From Streptococcus infantis ATCC 700779 (GTDB taxonomy: Bacteria > Bacillota > Bacilli > Lactobacillales > Streptococcaceae), in NCBI RefSeq assembly GCF_000187465.1, contig NZ_GL732439.1, positions 1,260,632 through 1,324,631 of the forward strand: a stretch of DNA of 64,000 nt, read 5' to 3'. Of this stretch, positions 9,222 through 21,117 are shown piece by piece. Within the stretch, counting starts at the first letter, position 1. Every line of letters begins with the position of its first letter. The notes beneath the pieces are model-generated. The model made no database searches, was not told where the DNA came from, and saw only the letters and a list, made by a program, of their open reading frames with translations. The position numbers were made by a program, and so were the translations under genes.

Positions 9222-9269
9222 GTTCCCCTCCTTTTTAAACTTCTTTTATTTTATCATAAATTTTAAGGA

Positions 9270-9306
9270 AAAAAAATCTTTGTCACAAAAACTGTGACAA
9301 AGATTG
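9270..9306 (-). terminator. stkP terminator
   Basis: Perfect 13-bp stem (9276-9288 with 9294-9306) and a long T tail on the minus strand, two bases past the stkP stop. Confidence 0.9.
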
Positions 9307-9307
9307 A

Positions 9308-11194
9308 TTAGTTCTCACCATTATGGTTCTCCGACTGATTATTCGATGACGGAGATGACGGTGCTGTCGTAGTTTGAGGTTCTCTAATCTGTGGTGATGT
9401 CTCTCCACGATATGGATTTCCTTGTGAAGGATTTGTTGTCGTTGTTGTTGTTTTCGGTTTGTAGATAGAAATTTTGATACGAGTTGTATTCAAATCTACA
9501 CCTTCACCTGGTTTTGGACTTTGACTAACTACAGTATCCTCAACAGTCCCTTCTGGTGCTGTAGAAACCTCTACCACTTCAATATTCGCCTCTTTAACAC
9601 CGACTATCTGAATCAAGTTATTCTTGGTAAATTCAAGGCTTGATCCAATATAACTTGGCATAGGAACGCTAGTTACCTTCTTGGCTACTGTCAAGGTAAT
9701 CTCTGTCGCCTTACTAAGATCATAAGTGGTTCCTTCTGGCAGACTCTGTCTCATAACAAGTCCTGCCTCTGTTTCACTTGATTCTTCTTCTACAACCTTG
9801 ATGAGATTTTCAGGAACTTTTTTCCCTTTCAACTCTGCAATGACGTCTGTAGAATTGCGTCCAATATAATTTCCAATCTTAAATGATTGCTGACCTGAAG
9901 AGATAATAAGATTAACTTTAATACCTTCTTTACGAGACGAACCAGCATCTGGATCCGTTCGAATCACTCGGCCTTCTTCTACCGTATCACTAGCTTCAGA
10001 CTTTTCCTCACCAATTTCAAAATTAGCTTTTTTAAGTTTTTCCTTAGCTTCTGCTACAGTTTGTCCTGCAACATTTGGAATTTCAACAGTTGCTGGTGTT
10101 TTGGATACTATCCAAAAGAGAGAAGCCAAAACAAGTATAAAGCTAGCTAAAAGCACCAAATACCTCGCTTTAAAACGACGTTTCTTGACTGGTTTTGCAA
10201 CAGTTTCTTTACTAGTTGCCTTTTGAGTCGGCTTTTGGCTCTGAGGACTTTCTTCCTTTGGTTGCACTTTAGGAATCGCTGTTAAAGTAGACTGTGAAAT
10301 TTTCGGTAAGGTTTTTGTGTCAACTTTACTTGTATCTTCAAATACCAGTTTTGATTCATTTCGACGGTTATAAGAAAGACTGCTCAATAAGTCAACATAC
10401 ATCTCTGAGACAGTTTGATAACGATCTGTTAACTTTTTAGCTGTCGCTTTTATAACCACGTTTTCCAAGGATTGTGGTACTGATGGATTTTCTGCAATGA
10501 CAGAAGGAAGTGGTTTTTGGAAATGCTGAAGTGCAATGGTCACAGCACTATCTCCATCATAAGGAATATGACCTGTCAACATTTCGAAAAAGATAATTCC
10601 CATTGCATAAATATCACTCTGTATGGTCGCCTTAGAACCACGCGCCTGCTCAGGTGATAGATAGTGAACAGAACCCAACATGGAGTTGGTCTGTGTCAAA
10701 CTGGTTTCTGCAAAGGCCACTGCAATCCCAAAGTCAGTAACTTTTGCGGTTCCATCAGGAGTCAAGAGTATATTTTGAGGTTTTAAATCACGGTGAATAA
10801 TCCCCTTTGCATGCGCCAAACGCATAGCCAAGAGAATTTGCCCCATGATACGAACAGCTTCCTCGTTTGATAGAGGGTGGTGTTCTTTAATATAACGTTT
10901 GAGGTCAAGCCCAGCTACATATTCCATAGCTAGATATTGTTGACCGTCTTCTTCACCGATATCCGTAATTCGAACGATATGAGGATGATCTAGGTCCGCC
11001 ATCGCACGTGCTTCACGCTGAAAACGTGCAACAGCGATTGGATCCGTTTGGTAGTTGGTCCTCAGGACCTTCACCGCTACCTCTTCCCCATCCAGAATCA
11101 AATCTTTGGCCAGGTAGACATCTGCCATCCCACCACGACCAATTTGTTTGATAATCCGATATCGTCCGGCAAATATCTTGCCGATCTGGATCAT
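9308..11194 (-). CDS. stkP: Serine/threonine protein kinase with PASTA repeats
   Basis: Membrane kinase that senses cell-wall fragments and phosphorylates division and wall-synthesis proteins. The kinase domain spans about 12-272: glycine loop GRGGMADV (19-26), Lys42, catalytic HRDLKPQN with Asp136, and DFG at 154-156. The activation loop ([12 protein letters not shown]) has several Thr for autophosphorylation. A basic juxtamembrane stretch (KKRRFKAR) leads to one membrane helix (about 345-363). Outside are three PASTA repeats (about 368-433, 437-506, 508-579) and a Thr/Ser/Pro/Asn-rich tail (580-628). The pneumococcal protein has four PASTA repeats, so this one is shorter. Its start overlaps the phosphatase gene by four bases (ATGA). 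Confidence 0.95.
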   Translation of the reverse strand: MIQIGKIFAGRYRIIKQIGRGGMADVYLAKDLILDGEEVAVKVLRTNYQTDPIAVARFQREARAMADLDHPHIVRITDIGEEDGQQYLAMEYVAGLDLKRYIKEHHPLSNEEAVRIMGQILLAMRLAHAKGIIHRDLKPQNILLTPDGTAKVTDFGIAVAFAETSLTQTNSMLGSVHYLSPEQARGSKATIQSDIYAMGIIFFEMLTGHIPYDGDSAVTIALQHFQKPLPSVIAENPSVPQSLENVVIKATAKKLTDRYQTVSEMYVDLLSSLSYNRRNESKLVFEDTSKVDTKTLPKISQSTLTAIPKVQPKEESPQSQKPTQKATSKETVAKPVKKRRFKARYLVLLASFILVLASLFWIVSKTPATVEIPNVAGQTVAEAKEKLKKANFEIGEEKSEASDTVEEGRVIRTDPDAGSSRKEGIKVNLIISSGQQSFKIGNYIGRNSTDVIAELKGKKVPENLIKVVEEESSETEAGLVMRQSLPEGTTYDLSKATEITLTVAKKVTSVPMPSYIGSSLEFTKNNLIQIVGVKEANIEVVEVSTAPEGTVEDTVVSQSPKPGEGVDLNTTRIKISIYKPKTTTTTTNPSQGNPYRGETSPQIREPQTTTAPSSPSSNNQSENHNGEN

Positions 11195-11928
11195 TTCGAT
11201 TCCTCCTCAATCGCAATCAAGGCAACAGTAATGTTATCAAGCCCTCCGGCATTGTTTGCAAAACGTACTAAGGTTGCCGCCTTGTCTTCAAGTGAAATAT
11301 CACTTGTCACGATGTCATAGATTTCACTTCCTGAAATCATATTCGTGAGACCATCACTGTTCATAACGATATAGTCACCAGGTTCCAAACTTACAATTCC
11401 TAAATCAGGTTGAATCTCATCTTTTTGTCCAATAGACTGGGTAATGATATTTTTTTGTGGATGCGCTTCAGCTTCTTCAGGTGTTAATTGACCTGCCTTG
11501 AGCAACTCATTGACTAATGAATGATCACTCGTTAATTGTTGGTACTCTTCTCCACGAACCAAGCCGATACGAGAATCACCAATATGAGCATAGATGGCTT
11601 GGTTATCAATGATTGCAAGTGCTTCTAGAGTTGTACCCATTCCTTTATATGCTTCATCACGTCCCAATTGATAAATCTTTTGATTTTCAATTTCTAGGTG
11701 TTCTGCAAACCATTCACGAACTTCATTAACGGTATCAATATGAGTATCTACCCAGGCAACACCTAAGTCCGTAACTGCCATCTCACTGGCAATATTACCC
11801 GCTCGATGTCCTCCCATCCCATCAGCCAAGATAATCATCTTGCGACCGGCACGATTGACAAAAAGATTGACATAGTCTTGATTATTTGTACGTTTCTGAC
11901 CCACATCTGTTAATAATGAAATCTCCAT
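11191..11928 (-). CDS. phpP: PP2C-type protein phosphatase
   Basis: Metal-dependent phosphatase that reverses StkP phosphorylation. Its 245 residues carry the PP2C metal-binding blocks: [31 protein letters not shown] and the C-terminal [11 protein letters not shown]. The gene lies immediately upstream of stkP with a four-base overlap, so the two opposing enzymes are made together. It follows rsmB in the operon gmk-rpoZ-priA-fmt-rsmB-phpP-stkP, an order conserved in streptococci. Confidence 0.95.
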   Translation of the reverse strand: MEISLLTDVGQKRTNNQDYVNLFVNRAGRKMIILADGMGGHRAGNIASEMAVTDLGVAWVDTHIDTVNEVREWFAEHLEIENQKIYQLGRDEAYKGMGTTLEALAIIDNQAIYAHIGDSRIGLVRGEEYQQLTSDHSLVNELLKAGQLTPEEAEAHPQKNIITQSIGQKDEIQPDLGIVSLEPGDYIVMNSDGLTNMISGSEIYDIVTSDISLEDKAATLVRFANNAGGLDNITVALIAIEEESK

Positions 11929-11943
11929 TGTGTCAGTTCCTTC

Positions 11944-13260
11944 CTAATTGGATATCTTACGAAATTGGCTAATAAAGAATCCATCACTTCCGTACAATTC
12001 TGGAGTAATGAGGATGCAGCCATCTTTTAGGATATCCTTGCATTCGTGTTCTAGTTTAACCTGCTCGAACTCTGGATGACTTTCTAAAAATGCTTGAACC
12101 ACTTGAAAGTTCTCCTCAGAGACAATAGTGCAGGTACTATAAGTTATTATACCACCTTTACGTAGCGTTTGACAAACACTACCTAATATTTCCAACTGAA
12201 TTTCCTGTAATGACGCGAAATCAGCAGTGTCTTTGTTATATTTGATATCTGGTTTCCGACGCAATAGACCAATTCCTGAGCATGGGGCATCAACAAGAAT
12301 CTTATCAAATTGATCCTTACCAAAAAACTCGTGAACCTTTCGGGCATCCAATTTTTGTGTTTGAACACGGTCTGCTACGCCTAGACGCTCTGCATTCTCT
12401 TGAATCAAAGTGAGTTTATGGTCGTAGAGATCCAGAGCTGTTACCTGACCTGTCGTGAGATAAGAGGCCATATGGGCTGTTTTCCCACCTGGAGCTGCAC
12501 AGGCATCCAAAACCTGTTCCTCTCCTTGTAAATCAAGAGTTGGAGTAACCAGTTGACTAGACTCGTCCTGGATAGTAATAAGTCCTTCCGAAAATAAGTC
12601 ATGACCCGCAAAATGCCCCTGCTCCTTGACCAGACCAGAAGCTGATAAAGCAGAATCACTTGCATCAAGCATTTTTTTGATTTCCTCTTTTCGACTCAAA
12701 TCTGTCACCCGGATACTGGCTTTGTTACGCTGGAGTAGACTTTCAAAAATTGCTTGCGCTCGCTCTTCTCCATACTCTTCCTTGAGCTTAGAAACTAACC
12801 ACACTGGCAAAGAGTAGGCGATAGAATCACGCTTGTTCTTACGCTTGATACTGGCAATATCTGGCAAACCTTCTCGCAATATACGGCGAAGGACTGCATT
12901 AACCAGTTTTTCGCTACCTTTTTTACGAAGTTTTGCAATTTCTACCGATTCATTGACCACTGCATGATCAGGAAGCTTATCCAAATACTCGAGTTGATAG
13001 ACGCTCATGAGAAGCAAAATATAGAGCCAGCTGTCTAGCTTGTCCCTATCCTCAATAAAGTGAGACAAATACCATTCTAAAGTTAGTTTACGAGCTACGG
13101 TTCCATAAACAAGCTCAGTCACCAAACCTTTGTCAGTTGCTGACAGTTGACTTCCCTTGAGGTGTTTATTTAAGGCGATATTGGAGTAGGCTTGATTGAC
13201 AAAGACATCCTCTAGCACCTTTAAGGCTAAGTTTCTAGCTGTTTCTACTTTAGTCACCAA
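11944..13260 (-). CDS. rsmB: 16S rRNA m5C967 methyltransferase
   Basis: Methylates C967 of 16S rRNA (also called sunL or sun). An N-terminal NusB-like RNA-binding domain (about 1-140, [19 protein letters not shown]) precedes the Rossmann methyltransferase. Visible are the S-adenosylmethionine loop [15 protein letters not shown], the motif IV cysteine in [16 protein letters not shown], and the motif VI catalytic cysteine in [12 protein letters not shown]. At 438 residues it is full length. It overlaps fmt by 11 bases, and a short gap leads to phpP. Confidence 0.94.
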   Translation of the reverse strand: MVTKVETARNLALKVLEDVFVNQAYSNIALNKHLKGSQLSATDKGLVTELVYGTVARKLTLEWYLSHFIEDRDKLDSWLYILLLMSVYQLEYLDKLPDHAVVNESVEIAKLRKKGSEKLVNAVLRRILREGLPDIASIKRKNKRDSIAYSLPVWLVSKLKEEYGEERAQAIFESLLQRNKASIRVTDLSRKEEIKKMLDASDSALSASGLVKEQGHFAGHDLFSEGLITIQDESSQLVTPTLDLQGEEQVLDACAAPGGKTAHMASYLTTGQVTALDLYDHKLTLIQENAERLGVADRVQTQKLDARKVHEFFGKDQFDKILVDAPCSGIGLLRRKPDIKYNKDTADFASLQEIQLEILGSVCQTLRKGGIITYSTCTIVSEENFQVVQAFLESHPEFEQVKLEHECKDILKDGCILITPELYGSDGFFISQFRKISN

Positions 13261-14185
13261 ATCGTTCTCCTACAGCCAAACTTCGTCCAACACCGTTGAG
13301 GAAGGAAGCAATGTCCATTTTAGGTTTTCCTGCTGGTTGAACCTGTTTGAGAGATAGAGCCCCTTCTGCTGTTGCGACAATCAATTCTTTCTTACCGATG
13401 GAGAGTATCTCACCTGGAGTTCCTTGACCTTCTACAGGCAGAGCTTCATAGATTTTGAAGCGTTCTCCCTTGAGGAAGGTATGAGCAACTGGCCATGGAT
13501 TCATCCCACGGATTTGGTTGAAAAGTTGACGGTTGGTCTTGTTCCAGTCCAATTTTTCTTCCTCTGGTTTAATATTTGGTGAGAAAGTTACTTGGCTTGG
13601 ATCTTGCGATTGAGGCTGAATTTCACCAGCTATATAAGCAGGTAGAGTATCCAAAAGCAAATCACGCCCAACAATGGCCAATTTTTCAAACAAAGTTCCA
13701 ACATTGTCCTCATCAGTAATGGGAATACTGCGACGAGAAATCATGTCCCCTGCATCCATTTCCTTGACCATTTCCATAATGGTTACTCCTGCTTCTTTAT
13801 CACCTTGAATCAAGGCATAATGGATAGGAGCTCCACCACGGTGCTTTGGAAGAAGCGAAGCATGAACATTGACTGCAAAATCCATGCTATCAAGGAGTTT
13901 ACTTGGGAGAAATTGTCCAAAAGCTGCAGTCACAATCCCGTCAGCTCCCAAATTAATGATAGCTTCCATTTCTGGACTACCTGATAATTTTTCAGGTTGG
14001 TAGATAGGTAGGCCTGCCTCTTTGGCAGCTTGTTTCACTGGGGTTCCCTGGATAACTTTTTTACGTCCAACCGCACGATCTGGCTGCGTTACAACCGCTA
14101 CAATCTCGTAGCGGTCATCTGACAAAAGCCCCTTTAAAACAGTTGCTGAAAAATTGGGAGTTCCCATAAAGATTAGTTTTGTCAT
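13250..14185 (-). CDS. fmt: Methionyl-tRNA formyltransferase
   Basis: Formylates initiator Met-tRNA with 10-formyl-THF, needed for efficient initiation. It has 311 residues with the catalytic block [20 protein letters not shown] and [16 protein letters not shown], plus a C-terminal tRNA-binding domain. The start [14 protein letters not shown] follows AGAAGGAGA. It sits 11 bases after priA and overlaps rsmB by 11 bases. Its substrate, initiator tRNA-fMet, is encoded in this window at 63651-63723. Confidence 0.95.
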   Translation of the reverse strand: MTKLIFMGTPNFSATVLKGLLSDDRYEIVAVVTQPDRAVGRKKVIQGTPVKQAAKEAGLPIYQPEKLSGSPEMEAIINLGADGIVTAAFGQFLPSKLLDSMDFAVNVHASLLPKHRGGAPIHYALIQGDKEAGVTIMEMVKEMDAGDMISRRSIPITDEDNVGTLFEKLAIVGRDLLLDTLPAYIAGEIQPQSQDPSQVTFSPNIKPEEEKLDWNKTNRQLFNQIRGMNPWPVAHTFLKGERFKIYEALPVEGQGTPGEILSIGKKELIVATAEGALSLKQVQPAGKPKMDIASFLNGVGRSLAVGERFGD

Positions 14186-14196
14186 CTTTTCTCCTT

Positions 14197-16587
14197 CTAT
14201 AAAAATTGTTGCGGTTCGTTGTCAATACTGAGACGAAGTTCGCTATTTTCACGTTCTTGAGTTAGGGCTAAGACCTGATTAAGGGTAGAAGCCAACTCAT
14301 CTTCTAAACGGTATTTAATCAAAATTTGGTAGTGGTAGAGGTTATGAGTACGAGCGATAGGTTTTGGCGTCGGACCTAGAATTACACTAGCATCCGATAA
14401 ACCTGACCGCAAAATCTCCATGACTTGATAAGCACGTCTAAGAACCTCTTCTTCTTTTTTATGAGATAAGGTGATTCCAATAGTAAAATAATAAGGTGGA
14501 TAACCCAACTGACGTCTAATGCCCATTTCATAGGCATAGAAACCTTCGTAGTCCTGATCCTTGGCGAACCGAATGGCATAATGCTGAGGATTATAGGACT
14601 GAATCAAAACCTGACCTGCCTTTTCAGCACGACCGGCGCGACCTGCCACCTGGGTCAAGAGTTGGAAGGTTCTCTCAGAAGAACGGAAATCAGGCAGGTT
14701 CAAGGCTGTGTCCGCATTGAGAACACCAACCAAGGTCACATTTGGAAAATCCAAGCCCTTGGCAATCATCTGGGTTCCTAGCAATATGTCCGCTTCACCA
14801 TTGCCAAATTGTTCAAGTAAAGCTTGGTGACTGCCCTTTTTACGAGTTGTATCCACATCCATGCGTAGAATGCGTGCCTCTGGAAAGAGTTCCGCTAGCT
14901 CATCATAAGCCTTCTGTGTCCCCGTTCCATAATAGCGAATGCTACGACTCTGACAGTTTGGACAGACATGTGGAATTTCCTTCGTAAAACCACAATAATG
15001 ACAGTTCATAGTCTTAGTATCCATATGCAGCGTCAAGGAAATATCGCAGTTTGGACAGGTATCCACGGTCCCACATTCCCGGCACATGACAAAGCTAGAA
15101 TAACCACGACGATTGAGCATGAGAACAACCTGCTCTTTTTTATCCAGTCGATCTTGAATTGCCTCAATCAGTGGTGGTGTAAAATTTGATGTTTCATTCT
15201 GCCCGATGTAATCACGGAAATCAATCAGTTGAACCTCAGGAATACTTGCTAAAGGATTGGCCCGTTGAGTCAGACGTAGATGTTGATAAACACCCTTACC
15301 AGCACGCGCACGACTTTCTAGACTCGGTGTTGCAGAACCAAGGACTAGGGCAGCTTGATTGTACTGAGCTCGTAAAAGAGCCACATCTCTAGCATGGTAA
15401 CGAGGATTGCTGTCTTGCTTATAGCTTGCCTCGTGCTCTTCATCGATAATGATAACACCTAGATTTTTCAAAGGTGCAAAAATAGCAGACCTGGCCCCAA
15501 CAACTACCTGAGCATCTCCACGCTCCACCTTGCGCCACTCATCATACTTTTCACCGTTGGACAAGCCTGAGTGGAGGATGGCAACTTGCTCACCAAAACG
15601 AGCAATAAAGCGCTCTGTCATTTGAGGTGTCAGAGAGATCTCCGGAACTAGAACAATCGCTGTTTTCCCCATATCCAAGGCCCCTTGGATAATCTGCAGA
15701 TAAACCTCAGTTTTCCCACTTCCAGTGATTCCTTGTAGCAGAAAGGGAGGATGTTTCTTACCAATCGCACCAACAACCGCCTCACAGGCTTGTTTTTGCT
15801 CTGGGTTTAACTCTAAGGCTTGATTTGACTCGATTCCTTCAAAGTAGGTAGCTGAACGTTGAACTTCCTTTTGAAGAATCGTCAAAGCACCCTGCTCCAC
15901 AAAGAAGTTGACTTGTTCCCGTGAGTAATGTTCTAACAAAGCAGCCAAAGGAGTACTTTCTGGATGTGCTAATAAATAATCTCGCAGTTCCAATTTCTTC
16001 TTGGCACGGTTTGAGATTTCTAGCTTTTCTAATTTGTCAAGATTCACTTGAATCCAAGACTGTGTTTTAACCTTCTTCTGGTCTATAGCCTGATACTCTA
16101 ACTTCAAAAGTCCTTTGCGAGTCAATCGCATCATCTCGGCCTGCTTTTCTAAGTCTAGAGATGAAAATGCTAAGGACTCTTGCGAACCGAATAAACGCTC
16201 CTTGTCCTCCTGACTCAAGCCTTCCAGAGGATAGAGGATTTTATCATAGCTAGAATTCAAAAATCCTGGAAGCATGGCTTTTAGAATTGAAATCTTGTAT
16301 GAAAAAACTGACTTACGTAGTTCTTCGGCCAACCAGAGTTGTTCCTCCGTTAAGACAGGAGAAAAGTCCAGCACCTCAGCAATTTCTTTCAAGTCCTCAT
16401 CTGCCATTTCCGATTTTTGTTCCATTCCAAGAACAATCCCTTGAATCAAGCGATCGGCCTTCCCAAAAGGCACATGAACCCGCATACCAACTTCCAGCAT
16501 CCCTTCAAATTCCTCTGGAATCTTGTAGCTATAGGGCTGGTCTGTCTGCATTAAGGGAACATCCACAATGATTTTTGCAATAGCCAT
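14197..16587 (-). CDS. priA: Primosomal replication restart helicase PriA
   Basis: Loads the replicative helicase at stalled forks. The 796-residue protein has an N-terminal DNA-binding part, the helicase Walker [14 protein letters not shown], the DEEH box [12 protein letters not shown], and a zinc-binding insertion with eight cysteines ([14 protein letters not shown] ... CHYCGF ... CPNCQS). The C-terminal helicase motif includes [15 protein letters not shown]. The start lies downstream of AAGGAGGTGAG. A hairpin terminator between rpoZ and priA may reduce read-through. Confidence 0.95.
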   Translation of the reverse strand: MAIAKIIVDVPLMQTDQPYSYKIPEEFEGMLEVGMRVHVPFGKADRLIQGIVLGMEQKSEMADEDLKEIAEVLDFSPVLTEEQLWLAEELRKSVFSYKISILKAMLPGFLNSSYDKILYPLEGLSQEDKERLFGSQESLAFSSLDLEKQAEMMRLTRKGLLKLEYQAIDQKKVKTQSWIQVNLDKLEKLEISNRAKKKLELRDYLLAHPESTPLAALLEHYSREQVNFFVEQGALTILQKEVQRSATYFEGIESNQALELNPEQKQACEAVVGAIGKKHPPFLLQGITGSGKTEVYLQIIQGALDMGKTAIVLVPEISLTPQMTERFIARFGEQVAILHSGLSNGEKYDEWRKVERGDAQVVVGARSAIFAPLKNLGVIIIDEEHEASYKQDSNPRYHARDVALLRAQYNQAALVLGSATPSLESRARAGKGVYQHLRLTQRANPLASIPEVQLIDFRDYIGQNETSNFTPPLIEAIQDRLDKKEQVVLMLNRRGYSSFVMCRECGTVDTCPNCDISLTLHMDTKTMNCHYCGFTKEIPHVCPNCQSRSIRYYGTGTQKAYDELAELFPEARILRMDVDTTRKKGSHQALLEQFGNGEADILLGTQMIAKGLDFPNVTLVGVLNADTALNLPDFRSSERTFQLLTQVAGRAGRAEKAGQVLIQSYNPQHYAIRFAKDQDYEGFYAYEMGIRRQLGYPPYYFTIGITLSHKKEEEVLRRAYQVMEILRSGLSDASVILGPTPKPIARTHNLYHYQILIKYRLEDELASTLNQVLALTQERENSELRLSIDNEPQQFL

Positions 16588-16644
16588 ATCCTCACCTCCT
16601 TCTTTACTTAAATCGTTTCAATTGATTGAGTATTCTTGCAATAG

Positions 16645-16673
16645 AAAAAATAAGATTGAGTCCCCCCAACCTT
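16645..16673 (-). terminator. Attenuator-like hairpin between rpoZ and priA
   Basis: Seven-bp stem (16652-16658 with 16667-16673) with a C/G-run loop and a T6 tail on the minus strand. It includes the rpoZ stop and sits inside an otherwise continuous operon, so it probably lowers priA-fmt-rsmB expression rather than stopping it. Confidence 0.6.
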
Positions 16674-16986
16674 AAATTTTTTCACCTTCTTCTTTTTCTT
16701 TCGCGATTTGCTCTTTGATTTTCTTTTCTTCTTCTTCTCTCAATCGTCTTTCTTCTTCGATACGACGACGAACAGATTCGCGTTTCCCTTCTGGATCTGG
16801 GTGGATGGTTACATTCCCTGATTCAATTTCTTCCAAGGCACGAAGTGTAGATTTTTCAGATTTGAATTCTTGTGTTGGAGTTGCTCCAGCTTCTAATTCG
16901 TGAGCACGTTTTGCTTCCAAGATGACGAGTGAATATTTTGATGGTACCTTGTCAAGCAAGGTATCAATAGAGGGTTTAAGCATCAT
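16672..16986 (-). CDS. rpoZ: RNA polymerase omega subunit
   Basis: Small subunit that helps assemble and stabilise RNA polymerase. It has 104 residues. The N-terminal part ([27 protein letters not shown]) is the conserved omega fold, and the C-terminal half is a charged Glu/Lys/Arg helix ([20 protein letters not shown]) typical of streptococcal omega. It follows gmk by 24 bases, the usual gmk-rpoZ pair. Confidence 0.92.
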   Translation of the reverse strand: MMLKPSIDTLLDKVPSKYSLVILEAKRAHELEAGATPTQEFKSEKSTLRALEEIESGNVTIHPDPEGKRESVRRRIEEERRLREEEEKKIKEQIAKEKEEGEKI

Positions 16987-17010
16987 TTGTTTGTACCTGT
17001 TTTCTATAGT

Positions 17011-17676
<666 letters not shown>

Positions 17677-17738
17677 TCATTCAGAATTCTCTTTGTGAAG
17701 GCATTTCTGCTTACTACAATCTTTCTATCTAGTGTAAC

Positions 17739-17763
17739 AAAAAAGCAGTAATTTTTCAACTGC
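17739..17763 (-). terminator. rny terminator
   Basis: Stem GCAGT/ACTGC (17745-17749 with 17759-17763) followed by T6 on the minus strand, ten bases after the rny stop. Confidence 0.7.
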
Positions 17764-17773
17764 TCTTTCTTAT

Positions 17774-19387
17774 TTATTTTGCATAATCAACTGCACGAAG
17801 TTCACGAATAACGGTTACTTTGATATTTCCTGGGTAATCGAGATTGTTTTCGATTTTCTCACGAACTTTGTGAGCCAAGATTGTGACTTTGTCGTCCTTG
17901 ATTTGACCTGGATTTACCATGATACGGATTTCACGTCCAGCTTGAAGGGCAAAGCTATTTTGTACTCCTTCAAAGCTATTTGCAATCTCCTCTAAGTCAT
18001 GGAGACGTTTGATATAGCTCTCAAGAGACTCGCTACGAGCTCCTGGACGAGCAGCACTTAGAGCATCCGCTGCAGCAACAAGAACTGCAATAACACTTTC
18101 AGGCTCTACATCTCCGTGGTGGCTAGCAATAGTATTGATAACAACTGGGTGTTCTTTGTACTTACGAGCCAATTCAGTACCAATCTCAACGTGGCTACCT
18201 TCCACCTCACGGTCAATAGCTTTACCGATATCGTGAAGGAATCCCGCACGACGGGCAAGGGCTGCATTTTCACCAAGTTCGCTAGCCATGATACCAGCCA
18301 ACTTAGCCACTTCGATTGAGTGACGCAAGACATTTTGACCGTATGAAGTACGGAACTGCAAACGACCCATGATTTTCATTAAGTCTGGGTGAAGGTTTGG
18401 TGCTCCGATTTCATAAGCTGCAGCCTCACCATATTCACGGATTTTATTGTCAATCTCTAGACGATTTTTCTCAACTAACTCTTCGATACGAGCTGGGTGA
18501 ATACGTCCATCCTTAAGCAAGGTTTCCATCGTCATACGGGCAATCTCACGGCGGATAGGATCAAAACCTGACAAGGTTACCACTTCTGGCGTATCATCAA
18601 TGATGACATCAACCCCTGTCAAACTTTCAAAGGTACGAATGTTACGACCTTCACGTCCAATGATACGACCTTTCATGGTATCATCAGGCAGATGAACCGT
18701 AGAGTTTGTAGATTCAGCTACATACTCACCAGCAATTCTCTGCATAGCTTGAGCCAAGATATCCTTGGCTAACTTATCTGAACGTTCCTTAACTTCTTGC
18801 TCAGCCTCACGAATGCGACTAGCAATTTCCTTAGTCAAGTCTTCTTCTGTTTGGGCTAAGATAATATCTTTCGCCTCTGACTGTGTCAGACTTCCGACAC
18901 GCTCTAGTTCATCTTGCTTTTGCTTTTCAATTTCCTCTAGTTGCTCTTCACGTGCATCAAGGTTTTTTGCTCTATCAGAAATACTTTGTTCTTTTTGTTC
19001 AAGTGTTTTTTCTTTGTTCGTCAAATTATCGTCTTTACGGTCAAGGCTCGTAGCTCTCTCCGTCAAACGACTTTCGATTTGCTTGAGTTCTTGACGCTCT
19101 GACTTAAATTCAGCGTCCACTTCTTCGCGGTATTTTCTGGCTTCTTCTTTAGCCTCCAATAGTGCTTCTTTTTTAAGGGATTTGCTTTCGCTTTTAGCTT
19201 CATTGATTAATAAATCCGCTTCACGCTCAGCTTGTCCTCGTAAATTAGTTGCTTCTTGTTCAGCATTTAAAAGCATCAACTCTGCAGCCTCTTGTGATGA
19301 TTTCATCTTGACTGAGATGCTGACATATCCAATGACTAAACCAATGATGACGGCAAAAACAACTATAACAATCGCCATAATTTCCAT
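17774..19387 (-). CDS. rny: Ribonuclease Y
   Basis: Membrane-anchored endoribonuclease that starts mRNA decay in low-GC Gram-positives. It has 537 residues: an N-terminal membrane helix ([19 protein letters not shown]), a long coiled coil (about 30-200, rich in Glu/Lys/Ala), a KH RNA-binding domain ([20 protein letters not shown]), and an HD hydrolase domain with [10 protein letters not shown]. The start is supported by GAGGT seven bases upstream. It is monocistronic, with its own promoter upstream and terminator downstream. Confidence 0.95.
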   Translation of the reverse strand: MEIMAIVIVVFAVIIGLVIGYVSISVKMKSSQEAAELMLLNAEQEATNLRGQAEREADLLINEAKSESKSLKKEALLEAKEEARKYREEVDAEFKSERQELKQIESRLTERATSLDRKDDNLTNKEKTLEQKEQSISDRAKNLDAREEQLEEIEKQKQDELERVGSLTQSEAKDIILAQTEEDLTKEIASRIREAEQEVKERSDKLAKDILAQAMQRIAGEYVAESTNSTVHLPDDTMKGRIIGREGRNIRTFESLTGVDVIIDDTPEVVTLSGFDPIRREIARMTMETLLKDGRIHPARIEELVEKNRLEIDNKIREYGEAAAYEIGAPNLHPDLMKIMGRLQFRTSYGQNVLRHSIEVAKLAGIMASELGENAALARRAGFLHDIGKAIDREVEGSHVEIGTELARKYKEHPVVINTIASHHGDVEPESVIAVLVAAADALSAARPGARSESLESYIKRLHDLEEIANSFEGVQNSFALQAGREIRIMVNPGQIKDDKVTILAHKVREKIENNLDYPGNIKVTVIRELRAVDYAK

Positions 19388-19436
19388 GTTTTTACCTCAA
19401 TTTATTTGTTTATCCGAATGACATGCATTCTTATAC

Positions 19437-19465
19437 ATTTTACCACAAAAAAATATTTTTAACAA
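19437..19465 (-). promoter_or_regulatory. Probable rny promoter
   Basis: On the minus strand TTGTTA (19460-19465), a 17-base spacer and TAAAAT (19437-19442), about 50 bases before the rny start. Confidence 0.55.
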
Positions 19466-19576
19466 ACCTTAAATGGAAGTTGTTTTAGTTATTTTTAGGA
19501 GCATTATCTTCATTTTCCTTAGTAAAATAAGCTTCTTAAACCTAACTATTTTTTAAAAGAATTTTTTTGCAAAAAA

Positions 19577-19604
19577 CTAAAAAAAGCCTACCTTTCAGTA
19601 GACT
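19577..19604 (-). terminator. tmcAL terminator
   Basis: Seven-bp stem (19585-19591 with 19598-19604) and a T7 tail on the minus strand, starting at the gene's stop codon. The rest of the gap up to rny (19466-19576) shows no gene. Confidence 0.7.
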
Positions 19605-20701
19605 TAGTTTGTTTCGATTCTGATTGGCACTCTGCCAAAATTTTGTTCTGCGATACTAGGGTGTCCCAGTTGATAAATTTGGTCTGCCTTTTGAGTCATA
19701 GCATCCCAAGGTTCTTTGCCGATACGGCTGACGAGATTGACCTGCTCCTTGAGAACTTTAAGGTGTTGTCTGCCTTTTTCGGTAAAACCAAGGACATGAA
19801 TGGCTTCTGGCAAGTCACTTTCTCTAGCCTGCACCAAGATATAGGTCAAGAGGCGTCGCACACGCGCCTTGGTGTAGCGTTTGGTAGCCACTAACTCAAC
19901 CAATTCCTCAATAGATTTTGCTATTTTGATGGCTTCCTTGATCCGCACTGCCATTTCTTGATTGACCTGATAAATAGTACTTAAATCTGGATTTGACAAG
20001 ATTTGATAGCGTAAAAGTGGAAAATAATCTTCCCAGCTCACCTTACTAGCATTTTCAAAGAGATTAACAGAAGGCATAAAGCGTTCTAAGAAATCTTGGT
20101 CTGTTTGGTGCTGACGGATGGCTGTCGCCGAAGCAAAGTCCACATCCTTGTCCACCGAATGATAGCCTGCCCCCTGACGCTTGATTGGATGAAGTTTGAT
20201 ATCTCTCCCAGCAACTGCCTTGGCGTAGGCAAGAGCTAAGACATGATTGGGCGTATCACCCGAAAAATCAAGACCTGCAAATTCCTTCCACATAGCTTGC
20301 GTTTTCTGAGGGTAGGAGAGGGAATCAGGTAGATTGTCCACAAAATTCTCCATCTCTTGACCACGTTCTGCATATAAATCAGCAATTTTCTGGTAATCTA
20401 GAACTTCCTCTGTCCCAAAAGCTAGGCTGTCAATTCCTAACTGCGCCAAGATATCTACTGCTCCTTGTCCAAAGAAATCCGCTGCTTGTACACTGACTAA
20501 AAAGGGCAATTCTACTACCAGGTCTGCGCCATTCTCCAGTGCCATCTGGGCCCGAGTCCACTTGTCCACGATAGCAGGCTCGCCTCTCTGCATGAAATTC
20601 CCAGACATAGCCACAATTTTCACCCCATCCGCCTGTTCTAGCAGGTATTTGTGGCCATTATGAAAAGGATTGAACTCTGCGATAATACCTGTAATGGTCA
20701 T
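19604..20701 (-). CDS. tmcAL: tRNA(Met) cytidine acetate ligase
   Basis: Acetylates C34 of elongator tRNA-Met using acetate and ATP (B. subtilis YlbM family). It has 365 residues with the nucleotidyltransferase signature [17 protein letters not shown] (HxGH-type) at the N-terminus and [11 protein letters not shown]. The start has GGGAG six bases upstream. It is last gene of the run ending in yqeM and an unknown gene. Its likely substrate, an elongator tRNA-Met gene, is present at 63926-63998. Confidence 0.88.
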   Translation of the reverse strand: MTITGIIAEFNPFHNGHKYLLEQADGVKIVAMSGNFMQRGEPAIVDKWTRAQMALENGADLVVELPFLVSVQAADFFGQGAVDILAQLGIDSLAFGTEEVLDYQKIADLYAERGQEMENFVDNLPDSLSYPQKTQAMWKEFAGLDFSGDTPNHVLALAYAKAVAGRDIKLHPIKRQGAGYHSVDKDVDFASATAIRQHQTDQDFLERFMPSVNLFENASKVSWEDYFPLLRYQILSNPDLSTIYQVNQEMAVRIKEAIKIAKSIEELVELVATKRYTKARVRRLLTYILVQARESDLPEAIHVLGFTEKGRQHLKVLKEQVNLVSRIGKEPWDAMTQKADQIYQLGHPSIAEQNFGRVPIRIETN

Positions 20702-20715
20702 GGTAATCTCCCTTT

Positions 20716-21108
20716 CTAATGACGAAATCTACGATACCGCTCAGGCAATCTTCCTCTCCAGTTAAGCCATTGTTTTTCTCCTACTGGAAGGATTTCTGCC
20801 AGTTGTTCGTTGCTATAATTTTTTTGTAACTCAGGATAAGCTATCAACATAGTTGGTCTATGGCATCCAGCAACCGTCATTGGCCATGTTCCATACATCA
20901 GCATATGTCGGATATCATCCTCTGATTTTATTCCATTTACTAACATATCAAAAAGCTTCTTAGACATATCGTAAACGACTAACTCTGAAAACACGGTTCC
21001 TTCTTCCTGAACATAGAAGTATTGCCCATCTTTTTCCCAAAGCGTTCCATTTTGACGGATACGATTAAACTGCGAAACTTCTTCCCAAGAATATTTTGAT
21101 CGAACCAT
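20716..21108 (-). CDS. Hypothetical protein between yqeM and tmcAL
   Basis: I do not recognise this 130-residue protein. It appears soluble, with no signal peptide or membrane segment. It has an aromatic and Tyr/Trp-rich N-terminal part ([25 protein letters not shown]) and an Arg-rich end ([14 protein letters not shown]). The start MVRSKYSW was chosen because GGGG lies seven bases upstream; an ATG two codons earlier abuts that site. The yqeM stop is 10 bases before the start and tmcAL begins 14 bases after its end, so it is cotranscribed with two translation-related genes. Base composition resembles the neighbours, unlike the HNH gene upstream. Confidence 0.75.
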   Translation of the reverse strand: MVRSKYSWEEVSQFNRIRQNGTLWEKDGQYFYVQEEGTVFSELVVYDMSKKLFDMLVNGIKSEDDIRHMLMYGTWPMTVAGCHRPTMLIAYPELQKNYSNEQLAEILPVGEKQWLNWRGRLPERYRRFRH

Positions 21109-21117
21109 ATCCATCCC

